NCBI GenBank assembly: GCA_014529385.2 | Contig: CM043962.1 | Span: forward strand, 89,300,180-89,353,679 | Direction: 5' to 3' | DNA from: Adiantum capillus-veneris | Lineage: Eukaryota; Streptophyta; Polypodiopsida; Polypodiales; Pteridaceae | DNA length: 53,500 bases | Shown: in pieces, positions 12,990 to 23,399 of the stretch | Position numbering within the stretch: the first letter of the stretch is position 1 | Layout: each line of letters begins with the position of its first letter | The notes under the pieces: generated by a model | Told to the model about the DNA's origin: nothing | What the model saw: only the letters and a program-made list of their open reading frames with translations | The model's database searches: none | Program-made: the position numbers and the translations under genes

Positions 12990-14133
12990 TGGGAAAGAGG
13001 AACGAATTCTTCAGCGTCCGAATCTTCCCCCTCCCCCCTCTCCTTGGTGTCAGGAGAATCCGAGGGTTTGAGGTCTGGGGATTTCCTTTCCTGAAGTGCA
13101 GCAAATGGATTGTTGAGTGGGACAGTGAACCCCCCTCCTTTCAATGGGGTGGAGGACAGACTAGAGCCTTTCACCTCAAGTGTTCTCATGACCTGAAGTA
13201 CTTTGGACTCTCTTGCCACTGCCTTCACCCTTTTGGCTCTTTTCAGACGAGGGACTTGCACAGCCGTCCCCGTTGTCACTGTCATAAATTTCGAGGTAGC
13301 AGCGGGAATAATGATTTTATTATTATTGCATGCACCTTCGGAGATTCGTTGTATGGGAATCGATTCCTCCATAGTCTTTTCCTGCATTTTTACATCCATC
13401 ATACCTTCTTCATCCTTCTCTGCATTTTCTCCTTCGCTACTTCCTCCTTGCTTCTCCAGCCCTTCCATCTGGGTTTTCATTTCTCTGGTGGCCTATGCTG
13501 CCGGAGCTGTAGTACCATTAGACTTCAAAGGGAAATCCTTGGCGAAGTGTCCAAAGTTGAGCGGAATTGTAACAAGCCCAGCTCTGACATTGATTACCAT
13601 GCTCTTAGGTGGCGTTTTAGACACATCCCAGCCTATACAAACCCTGTTTGAGGTTCTGCCAAACCCTCTCTTGCTAGGTATAAATAAGGGAGTGCCCAGT
13701 TGACTAGCGAGCATCCTGAAATTATCCCACAGCCAGCTAGAAAGACCCACAAACTCAACCGAGACCGGATGAAACCCTTGTAGAGAATCAGCTGAGCCAA
13801 ACACTGGCTCCCAAGGCACCACACAGACCGTAGTCCACAATTTGAGGGACCCGAAGCCATTGAATCATCTCAAACCTGTTCGGAATTCTTCAATTGAACC
13901 CAAAAACTAGCGTTAGCTGAGCTTGCTTGGCTAACTGTTTTTTGATAAGTGTTGGTGGAATCGCTATCGTAATAGCCTCGACAACCTCCACCTGCTATGG
14001 TAAAGACTTTCTTAAAGCAGCATATGCCCGATCTGCCAACCCGTCTTCAACCAGCCCATTGTGATCTGTTTGGGAGCACGTTCTTTTGTTGTTGCTAGGG
14101 CCGGCTTCAATCATTTTGCTGACTTCCATGAGC
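12986..14133 (-). pseudogene. LINE ORF1, C-terminal and middle part (LINE A)
   Basis: The open frame 13480-12986 encodes the hydrophilic C-terminal part (KTQMEGLEKQGG to DAEEFVPLSQ). Upstream, 13840-13493 holds most of DUF4283 and the knuckle remnant with the same 13-residue loss as LINE B. Part of DUF4283 is deleted near 13830, and 13960-14130 repeats the stretch 9640-9803 of LINE B. Its stop codon overlaps the ORF2 start as ATGA (12989-12986). Similarity to other copies ends at about 14133. Confidence 0.85.
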
Positions 14134-14569
14134 CCACATCCTACCATCCCTGCGCAAAGTCTACACATCAAGGTTCATCATCGCTTCCTGAACACTTGTT
14201 TTCATGGCTGTAGATACATATCTTATATGCATGCATGGGTTGGTGTTAAAAAATCTCATTAAAATTGACAACTTTTTCATGCTAGATCAAATATTTTGTA
14301 TCACAATAGCAATAAAGAATCTATCACTAAATAGTGACCAAGAGGTGGAGTAGTCAAAAGCATACACAAGTGGCTTTCATCTGCCCTTGGACTTGTCTCA
14401 AGAGTTGTCTTACTTGATTTTTCCTTACAAAACATCTATTATGGTGTCAAGAGAAAAGGTGAAAATTCAGGGTGGCCCGCACAAGGTTGAAGGACTGTGG
14501 AATGTCACCTTCAGAGGTAGAGGGTATCCTACTATGGATGCTCAGTAGATGAATCTTGAGGACTTGGAA
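14134..14569. other. Unassigned
   Basis: There is no coding signal or repeat I can name between the LINE A end and the short retroposed insertion. Confidence 0.4.
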
Positions 14570-14781
14570 AACCATGTGGATCTTTTTTTTTTCCCAAATC
14601 TCACAATATGTGAGAGGTTATATTAAAATGAGAAAAAATATTTCATCAGAACCATGCTCTATCGGAGTGATGGCTGCTATATTCCATTGAAGACTATTAG
14701 TTAACCCTCAAAATGTCATGGACCTAATGCTAAGAGTTATCCACTTCCATTCTTTGGAGGTTCTGTAACCATGTGGATCTT
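14570..14781 (-). mobile_element. Short retroposed element (5'-truncated LINE or SINE) with 15-bp target duplication
   Basis: The direct repeat AACCATGTGGATCTT occurs at 14570-14584 and 14767-14781. Between them lies a 182-bp insert. In minus sense it ends with the stem CTCACA-ATA-TGTGAG (14600-14614), a few C/G bases and a poly-A tail (T run to 14592). The tail side and target duplication fit target-primed reverse transcription. Confidence 0.8.
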
Positions 14782-15900
14782 ATACAATTGTACAAGAATG
14801 CTTTCACATTTACAAAATAGATCTATATTTGGTTTTTTTTCATCGAATGACCAATAGCATGCTTCTATGTACCTTCGATTGAGCATTCACACTTGAAGAG
14901 GAGCATCAATTTGAAATTTTTAATCGGTCAGGTTGTGAAGTGTACACAAAGAGCGTTTCACTATACTTTTTACTAGGAGAGAGTTTGAGACACTGGCAAA
15001 AGACAGATTCACAAAACTACACGAGAAGTCTATACCTAGCTCTTAATTGGCATTGCCCCCCAAACACAAAATAAGATTGCATGATTGCATGTGAGCATAC
15101 AACGTACATTTCTTTGATGTGAGCATTTTCTTTTACTTTTATTAAATCTCTTGTTTTCTTGATTTTTGAGGGTGATATGTGACGGATTTTAGGGTTTGGG
15201 TTTTTGAGTCTAAACCAAAGCCACAATTGATTAATGTGCTTGTCCAACTAGTAGTAGACTCTCTTCCTAGAAAGGGGATCCATGCCAATCTCCGAGTCAT
15301 AGCAAGAATGCTCCTACCCATGATATAGCGTTCTCTCTAGAGATTTTTCCGTCCCTCTCTATTTAAATATTAACAATTACTCAAGAAAGGATGCTAATAG
15401 TGGTGGGTCAGGGCCACCAACTCTCTTGTGCAAGAGCATCCCACTTCACCTTCTTTCACTCTCTTGTATAGTTTCACCACATAAATAGACAACACATGGC
15501 TAAAGGGTCCAATTGTAGACCTACATGTCTTGGTGGCATTGTCAATCCTCCCTTTGAAGGGGCAATAGGTGGAAGTTAAACGTAGATTAGCACTAAAAAA
15601 TTACATAGGAAGCTCATGTAGACATAGGAGGGGAGCCTGAGAGCTCCATCACCATTGCAATGTGCTTTTTCAACCACATTACACGGACCGAGCCACAACC
15701 AAGCAGTCATAATTAGTGCATCTAGACCAAGCTTTCAAGGGGAGCCTAGGTGAAGGTACTACAAAAAGAAAAAAGGCGTATGTGACTTAGTTCTAGAACC
15801 TTGCTTAAACACGGGCTACCACATTCAAACAAAATGGTTACATACTTTGAACATTTTTCTACGAAAAAGATTGCTTTTTTTTATAAACATTATGCTTAGG
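14782..15900. other. Unassigned
   Basis: AT-rich sequence without a recognisable gene. A T run at 14833-14840 and several short open frames show no family resemblance. Confidence 0.4.
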
Positions 15901-15903
15901 GTA

Positions 15904-16259
15904 AAGGAGCCAGTTTAGAGATCACACTCAAGAAAAAAAGTGTAATTTTGGGTGGGATTTTGCAAATTTGGTCAGATTTGAATTTTGAAATTTGCATGAG
16001 ATTCCTCATGCAAAGGCGGATTAGGTAATACCAAGTTTGATATTTGTCTGATTTAATTTGGGCAGTCAATTTGAGAAAGTTTAAATTTTGAGGTCTTTTA
16101 GGGGTTAGAAACACCCAAGGCTAATGGTACAGTTTTCAGCAAATCACAAGTTGACACATAAGCAAGATTCTTAGCATATTCCAAATTTTCATCTCTAAAT
16201 TGGGACGTGCATGACTTTTAAAAGGCACATGTGTTACAACTGGCTCCTTTACCCTATGT

Positions 16260-16311
<52 letters not shown>

Positions 16312-16652
16312 AAAAAAGCAAAGTGAGCAAGTACAAAAGCAAAGTAATTCATGGTAGAAGAACCAGTTTAGAGGCAATCCAAACAAAAAAAGCGCAATTT
16401 TGAGGGGTATTTTGCAGGTTTTAGTCAAATTTGAAATCTAAAAATTGCACGAGATTCCTCATGAAAAGGCAATATAAAACCAAGGTTTATATTTTTTAAA
16501 ATTAAAGTTGGATGCTTGAATTGAGAAAGTTGGTCGGAGGCAACATTGAGAACCAATAACTCCATGGTTCTCTGTGAATCACAAGTTAAGAAGAATCAAG
16601 AACTCCATGGTTCTCTGTGAATTCAAGTATATTCCAAATTTTTGTCTTTCAT

Positions 16653-16704
<52 letters not shown>
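15904..16704. repeat. Diverged tandem duplication, period about 454 bp, each unit ending in an (AG/CT) tract
   Basis: Unit 1 (15904-16308) and unit 2 (16357-16704) share phrases such as CCAGTTTAGAG and GAGATTCCTCATG at matching spacing. Unit 1 ends in (CT)n at 16260-16308, unit 2 in (GA)n at 16656-16704. Unit 2 also holds a short duplicated phrase AACTCCATGGTTCTCTGTGA. Unit 2 recurs at 27738-28008. Confidence 0.7.
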
Positions 16705-16707
<3 letters not shown>

Positions 16708-17101
16708 ATCTCACGCCTAGCTTGCCTTTGATTTGACTCCAACAGAAGATACCAAAACTGAAGTGGGACTAGAGTCATGATTAGACTAAACAATGGGTTC
16801 TTTAAATTTCGATTATTGTGAATAGTTTATCTTGGAACGTATGATGGCTCAACTGTCACTTGTGATCTTCCCCCATGGATGGAAAACGCACCTAAACTCT
16901 AGCCTTCTAAAAATCTACAATGTAAAAGATGCCTTAAGTTGGTGACAAGCCCAATCCCATAAAGCTTGGATGTTGCACCACTGCATTAACATGTTCTAAG
17001 GGTTAGACCTTTAATTTGTTCAAATGTTGAACTTCAGTAGAGAACAGTATGTGTGTCAACCAAGTTGAGTTGTTTTGCCCCTCTTCCAATGGACGGTAAA
17101 G

Positions 17102-17567
17102 TTGCTCTAGGAATTTCTTTTCTTTTTTTTTCCCCTCAAACTCACAATTGTGAGTGAATCTATTAAATTCTCCATAGAGAAATGTACAAAGTAACATCAG
17201 CTCGTGTTGAGTATGAAGGGATCACATGATACATGAAAAAGCTACATATGCCCAGACAGAGACGATCAATTACCTGTGATCCCATACACATTGTCAGCGA
17301 TTTGTAGTCATGTTGGCGACAAGAATTGCCATGTTTCATGCGTCTGAGTTCTTCCTTTCACCAATGGCAATAATCACTTCCCAATTTTCTTGGATAATCT
17401 CTGTGATGCAATAAGTGATCTGTTCCACTCATAAACTAAAGTGAAACTAAGTGTAAAAGAGGGACTTCCAATTTTTGGCATCAATAAGCAATATATATAA
17501 TAAATACCAAACTCCACAAGAGGTGCCGTGGAGTTTGGGGCTAGCCATTCTTCTGTGAGATGCCCTG
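17102..17567 (-). mobile_element. LINE 3' end fragment (copy lacking its far flank)
   Basis: In minus sense it carries the end of a LINE ORF2 and 3' UTR, then the 16-bp palindrome ACTCACAATTGTGAGT (17140-17155) and an A-rich tail (T run 17117-17131). TTGCTCTAGGAATTTCT (17102-17118) matches the left target duplication of the related copies at 28355 and 31667. Here the right flank is missing, because the sequence jumps at 17567 into another LINE. Confidence 0.75.
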
Positions 17568-19465
17568 AGCCAGTCATCCGAGTTGTGACTTTTACCTATC
17601 ATATATATAAGCTCCTGACTTTCTTGTACAATCACTGATAAGCTAGCCACACAAAGGTCATTACCAAAGACGGGGCAGCTCTTGACCTTCCAGATATTAT
17701 AAAAGAAGAAAAATATAACAATTTGGTTACAAACAAGAAGGGAAGGACTTTAAAACTGTTTCCTCCTTGGAAAGAGATCCTTCTTGAAGAAACATATCTT
17801 CCACGTTCTTTGTATCCACAACGTCGATCCCGTTACCGCTATCGGGGCCGTCGGCACTCCTTGGCACCAGTCGGCCCGCGCCGTCCCGTCAACGCGTCGC
17901 AAGCACACCGTCGGCCCCGTCCGCTCTATCGCGGCCGTCGGCACCCGTCGGCCCACGCCGTCCCGTCAACGCGTCCACTTGCACACCTTCCCCGCCATTC
18001 CTCTAATAGTCGGACAATCCATGAAAAGGTGGGTGAGGTCTTCGCTAGTCCCTCCGCTGACGCCCATCGGCGGCAAGGCCCCCCATAGCACCTTCCATAG
18101 AAACACCTTCATATGTTGGGGCCATTGTGGCCCCCAAATGTTCATCGTGATCATAGCCCAACGGGCTCGCGACCATTTTTTTTTCCACTGTTTGTTCAAG
18201 GGAGTGAACCAATCATCCTTGTGCATGAGCCCTTGATAGATGTTCTTGGTGTGAGGTTTAAAGAAGAGGCTACTCTTTGGTCATTTCCAAGCTTTCCACT
18301 CAAAAGTGGATTCCCGAATCGGCATCCGACCGTTGTCCAAGCCTTTGATTGCTCTGCATACAAGCACTTTTTCCATGCCATTTAGTTGAAGATGGCCAAC
18401 TAAAAGTCTAAATATTTCCAGTGCTTGTTGTTTTCATCCCAAAAATGGATCGGCCGCTAGAGTCCTTTATTGTTCATCCTTCTAGCAATTTCCCTCTAGA
18501 AAGAGTTCAGGCTAACTCTAGCTACTTTTGTCAGCCAAAGGGACCAATGTGAGGTGGAGTTTTGAAAGTACCTGATTAGTTCCCCCCATTCTAGACCCAT
18601 GTCGCTCTATTGCACTTTCACACCAACTTTCAGACTAGACCACCCCGGGGCTAATAATTTGTTGTGCACCTCAATCCTTTTCCATTGACCACCTTCAAAG
18701 CAAAGCTTTGACTTGTTAATCATGTCCTTGGTCATGATAGCCTAGGCATGTTCTTGTTTAGCTATAGAGACCACAAACTTGGCACAGGGAGCCTCAACAT
18801 GGATAGCAGGGTTGAGGATTTCAAGGCCACCTTGGGTAACTGGACAAGCTATAGTTTCCCACTTTTCCCACTGCCATGGTGACAAGGCTTTAGTGATGTT
18901 ATTCCATAAGAATATTTTAACAGATTTCCAAAACTCCCTCCAATTACACTTGGCAATTTTGAGGAGAGGCCCCTGGTGAAGGCAATGTAAGGGAGCATAA
19001 ATGAGTTGATCACTTAAAACTTTTATCCGACTCGGGAAGGGAATTTAACACAAACTCCCACTTCCTCATTTTCTTTTGGATCTTCTCCAAGACCCATTCG
19101 AACCTTTGCTTGTGAGTGACGTCCACCCCCAATGGTGCAACCAGATGTCGAAAGATCCTTCCTTTAGATACAATCTTCCCTGACCAGTCTAATGGGTCAA
19201 ACGAGTCGCTTTCCATAAGGGAGATTAGTCTTGACTTCTTGATACTACACTTTGATCCCAAAGCCACAGAGAATGTATATAAGATCTATAGCGCTTTCCT
19301 GAGAACTTGAGGGCAGGATTTCAAGAAAAGGAGTCATCTGTGAATATCTTGGCGAGGAGTTGATCATTGTCAAGCACTGTTAAACCTCAAGAATTTGAGA
19401 TTAAATTTCTCCAAAGATAAAAGAGTTTGTAGCTTCTCATAAGCAGACTAAGTGTCTTTCGATAC
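17568..19465 (-). pseudogene. LINE ORF2 3' half: RT C-terminal part and zf-RVT domain
   Basis: In minus sense, from 19400: an FTDDS motif in place of the usual xADD, the RT thumb (GRIFRHLVAPLGVDVTHKQRFEWVLEKIQ, in part 19267-19010), a connection region with stops (19000-18250), then the zinc-binding RVT domain (18226-17966, with MKVFLWKVLWGALPP and DLTHLFMDCPTIRG). A CpG-rich insertion interrupts the domain at 17820-17978. It is collinear with 29746-31485 at roughly 95% identity by eye. Confidence 0.83.
17820..17978. mobile_element. CpG-rich 159-bp insertion with 5-bp direct repeat TCCAC
   Basis: TCCAC occurs at 17815-17819 and 17974-17978, while the duplicated LINE has a single TCCAC at 30001-30005 with matching flanks. 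By hand count the insert is about 73% GC with about 30 CpG, unlike everything around it. It is two tandem units (17820-17906 and 17907-17984, the second running into host sequence) sharing GCCGTCGGCAC and GCCGTCCCGTCAACGCGTC. The length is a multiple of three but adds a stop in the LINE frame. I do not recognise its source. Confidence 0.8.
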
Positions 19466-19469
19466 AAAA

Positions 19470-20590
19470 TATTTCAATGGGTCCTTGAAAAAATAAGCTC
19501 AAAAAAGAGAAGATGGGAGTTTGTTCTCCTCCCCTTCCAAAGTCGGGTTAGAGTGATTAATGCTTTTATGATCTAGTATATTGCTTTCCTCAACCCCATG
19601 CTCAAGATGGCTAAGTGTAACTGGAAAGAATTCTTAAAACCAGTGAAAAGGTTACTTTGGAAGAACAACACGAAAACCTCCCGACCATGGCACTGGGCTA
19701 GGTGGGAGGTAGTTGCTCGCTCGGAAGACCAAGGAGGGCTTGGCATTCGTAACCCTATATCCCATGAGGCCCTTTGTGCCAAATTTATGGTCTCATTGGC
19801 TAAGTAGGACTAAGCTTGGGCTATCATGACCAAGAAAATCCTTGATGCAGTAAAGCTGGGATCGAAAGGGGGAAAGTGGAAGGGGGTTGTGATGCAGGAC
19901 AAACTTCTCACCCTGAAGTGGTCTCATCTTAGATATGGTGGACTCTTAGGGGAGCTAATGAGGAAGTGCAAAAGAGAAACGAGGTTTTGGAATGGGGGGA
20001 AGCAACCAGATACTTTAAGAACACCATTTTGCAGGTCCCCTTGGCTTTCTAGAATATTGGGGTCGTTGCAAAGCCCCTTTTGGATAGAAATGGCCAGAAA
20101 TGTGAAAAATAAGGGGCTCGCTCGACTAGAGCAATTATGGGATGACAACAGGAAGTGTTGGAAAACTGCTGACTCATTAGCCATCCAATTTCAACTGAAT
20201 GGCTTTGAGATCTTACTAGTCTACAAGGTAATGAAAGATCTTGAGAAAGTGATGATGCCAATTTGTGAATCCAACTTTGAATGGGATTCTTGGAGATGGC
20301 CCAGGAGTAGCCTCTTTTGGAAACCACATTCTATAGGCATTTACCATGCATTAATGCACAAGGCTAATTGGTGCAGCCCCCTCAACCGCTGGGTGTTTGA
20401 GGGGGATCTGGCTGTGGCAAGCTTTTGTGAAATCATACAAAAGAGCAGAGTGAAGATCCACAGGATCAGAGGTAAACAAGCCTCAGAGGACTGGTCTAGA
20501 ACAATACATATCATGATGACATCATCCCTCTATGCTTCACATAAGGAGGAGCATGAGATTCATAGATTACTTTCTCATGTAGTGAGTTAG
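19470..20590 (+). pseudogene. LINE ORF2 C-terminal part, plus strand
   Basis: It starts inside the RT thumb (WVLEKI near 19480) and continues through KMAKCNWKEF (19598-19807) into an open frame of 254 codons (19826-20590). This is the region between RT and the RVT zinc-binding domain. It carries GGLGIRNP, typical of LINE RT C-termini, and Trp-rich blocks. A TAG near 19807 separates the two frames. It meets the minus-strand LINE head to head near 19470. The end near 20590 has no poly-A tail. Confidence 0.8.
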
Positions 20591-20642
20591 TAACGCATAG
20601 TCTATTGCCATAGAGAAGATAACTATATTGTAAGGTAAATGG

Positions 20643-22042
20643 TTATTCTTTCTTACCTAGTTCAAGGGCTGCAATCACATCTCTAAAATTGGGATCAATA
20701 GCATAGTCATCTATCATAGAAGATATTTCATTGTGAGTTGCTATGGAAACCGCATTCACTCTCGGTTGTCTTGAGAGTGCACCGGCTACTTGATTATGCT
20801 TGCCAACAATGTGAGCAATATGAAAATGAAATTGCGAAAGGAAATTTTCCCACCTCATTTGCTTGTTGGAGAGCTTGGTCTGTGTCATGAAGTACTTAAG
20901 GCTTTGGTGATCCGTCCGTAGAATGAAAGGAGTCCCCAATAAATAGTGCTTCCATGAGTCTAAGGCATGTAGAACTACAAGAAGTTCCTTTTCATATATG
21001 CCTAGAGCTTGCTCAACAGTGATGTGTCGTCTTTCTTTTGCACTAATAAAATCGGTGAATAAAATGGAGATGAGCTAGGCCTAACCATGCCCTTCTCAAC
21101 TAACTCATGCACTTGCCGCATAATCTCCTCTTGTTGAGCTTGAGAAACTTGATAAGGAGGTTTATTAGACGGTGAACTTCCTGGAAGAAGTTCAATTGCA
21201 TGGTCATTGCTTCGTTTAGGAGGTAGTTCACAAGGGATGTCGTAAATAAAAACATCTCGTAATCCATTGAGATATAACTCTAATTCCTTGTGATTGTTTA
21301 TATTTTCTTTGCTAAAGCATTAGGTTCATTTTGAGAATCTTTAACAAAAATCATGTACACAAAAATAGAGCTCTTTATTGACTTATTGAAAGCTTGTGTA
21401 TGTACAATGGGTATGGTGTTACCCAACTCCTTAGCATCTATATACATATATTTTTCCTTGAACCTAAAGTAGATTTGTCTTTCAGGGAATTTAACATTGG
21501 CAGCCATGCGATCAAACCATGGTGCCCCTAGGATTACATTCTTGTGCTTGATAGGAGAGATAAAGAAATCCTCATTGTCCACATAGCTTTGGACATGGAG
21601 ACTCAATTTCCCAATTAAGGGAGTGATTGAGGCTTCTTGCCCCTTGAAAGCACCATCGGCTGGTAGGACATCTCCCATCTCGTAGGCTCGGATGGCTAGC
21701 TTGGTGGCCAACTCTTTCCCCAAGCATGGCATAGAGGAGATCCTTTGTGTTAAGCATCCTCTTCTTGGATTTTGACCAAGGTAGCTCTAGGAGGCTCATT
21801 TTGTGTATTCTTATGGGGACAAGCACAATAAGCATGCGCTTTCTCCCCGCACTTGAAACAACGGTTATCTTTAACGCTCAAGCTCTTCAGAAGAGAGTCT
21901 ATTTTTGTCTTTATAAACTCTCTTCTGCTTAGCTTTGTTGTTGTTGGCCGCTGCCTTTGGGAGACTTTTGGACATGGTCCTTCCCCTTAGGCTCTTATTA
22001 CGGTCCTTGTTCTCCGTGGGCTTAAGATTTCTCTTAGCCCCT
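20643..22042 (-). mobile_element. Ty3/gypsy fragment: gag zinc knuckle, protease, RT start, RNase H (RT core deleted)
   Basis: In minus sense from 22042: gag end with a CCHC knuckle (CFKCGEKAHAYCAC, near 21865-21820), protease region (21732-21298, with VILGAPWFDRM), RT N-terminus (about 21240-21030, with ELPPKRSNDHAIEL and SPILLVQKKD), then RNase H (20939-20643, with RTDHQSLKYF and RWENFL). Between KKD and VEQALGIYEKE, near 21030, the RT palm is missing, which changes the frame. Its upstream end is fused to LINE ORF1 at about 22043. A shorter copy of the same chimera lies at 32754-34243. This lineage differs from the element at 42.4-51.5 kb. Confidence 0.85.
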
Positions 22043-23173
22043 TGTTTTGCTCAGTGAGATTGAAAGAGGCCTCCGATGTGGAAAAGATCCTTGACAAAGG
22101 GCCCCTAGTATTTAATAGGACTACATTTTGTAAGGTGCCTTGGGAGCTAGTGTTCCACTCAGCTGAATCTTTGCAAGCGTTTCATCCGGTCTGGGTTGAG
22201 TTTGTGGGACTGCCTAGCTGGCTGTGGGATAATCTCAGGATGCTTGCTAGCCAACTGGGCACTCCCTTATTTATACCTAGCAAGAGAGGGTTTGGCAGAA
22301 CCTCAACAGGGTTTGTATAGGATGGGATGCGTTTAAAATGCCACCTAAAAGCATGGTTGTCAATGTCGAAGTTGGGCTTGTTACCATTCCGCTAAACTTT
22401 GGAACATACTTTGGGGCATGTTTTAAATGCAACAACTTTGGTCAATTCGCCAAGGATTGCCACATGAATTCTAATGGTACTATAGCTCCGACAGCACAGG
22501 CCCCCAATAAAATGGAATCCTCGATGGGAGGGCTCGAGAAGCAGGGAGACAATAACCAAGGGAGAAATACAGGGAAGGATGAAGGAGAGATGGTATGTGA
22601 GAAAATGGATACGAAGATGCAGGAAAATTTGGTGGAGGAATCGATTCCCATACAACGAGATTCTGAAGGTACAAGCAATAATAATAGGATCATTACTCCC
22701 ACTGCTACCCCCAAATTTATGACAGTGACAACGGCGACGCCTGTCCCAGTCCCTAGTTTGAAAAGAGCCAAAAGAGTGAAGGCAGTGGCAAGAGACTCCA
22801 AAGTGCTACAAGTCGTTAGAACACTAGAGGTAAAAGGATCTAATTCATCCTCCACCCCTTGGAAAGGAGGGGGGTTCACTGTCCCTCTGCACAATCCATT
22901 TGCAGCACTGCAAGAAAAGAAATCCTCTGACTTGGAACCCCCGGATTCTCCCGAGACCAAGGAGAACTGGGGGGGGGTTATTTGGATGCTGAAGAATTAG
23001 TTCCTCTATCCGAATGAACCTCCTATTAATGATGGAGTCTCTCACTATTTAATCTTGGAACGTAAAGTGGTTGAAAACCTATAAGAAGAGTACCCTATTC
23101 TGGGAGGAAATAAAAAAGGAGAAGACAGTCAACTTTTGGGCCATCCAGGAACACCACCTAGATGCCCAAAGGA
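22043..23173 (+). pseudogene. LINE ORF1 (DUF4283, zinc knuckle) and start of ORF2
   Basis: DUF4283 part 22042-22320, then a one-base loss in an A run near 22302 shifts the frame to 22338-23000. That frame carries the knuckle CFKCNNFGQFAKDC, in which the His position is Gln, and the hydrophilic tail. An expanded G run near 22970 shifts the last codons. ORF2 begins with ATG in an ATGA overlap near 23015 and shows an early TAA before SWNVKW. The LINE ends at about 23173, where the copia LTR of copy 2 begins. Confidence 0.83.
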
Positions 23174-23330
23174 GAAAACATGAAGATTTTGGTTTCTGAC
23201 AAGTGATTTTGGTTTTTGACAAGTGATTTTTCTTCACGTACGATGGCTTTCTCCTCATAATGGAGGCCTTACAAATGTGCGTTTTTAACACAAAAAATTA
23301 CAAGGGGTAAATCATCCCCCATACTTAACA
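23174..23330 (-). repeat. Copia copy 2, 3' LTR remnant
   Basis: It matches 1193-1348 of copy 1 and ends, on the inner side, with the TG...CA edge at 23330 next to the candidate polypurine stretch. A short phrase near 23200 is duplicated (GTGATTTTGGTTTTTGACAA type). Confidence 0.85.
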
Positions 23331-23399
23331 ATGTCCCACTTGGAGATTGATCTCGAACCCAAACGTGTGACTACTTTCCATCATGGCTTCTTATCATCG

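Noticed and set aside
13203-13703. Plus-strand frames of 166-224 codons over LINE ORF1
   Set aside because: They are shadows of the minus-strand ORF1.
17820-17984. CRISPR-like repeat-spacer array
   Set aside because: There are only two units, adjacent and without regular spacers, in a plant repeat setting.
17723-18236. Plus-strand Arg/Pro-rich frames across the CpG-rich insert
   Set aside because: They are antisense to a decayed LINE and depend on the insert composition.
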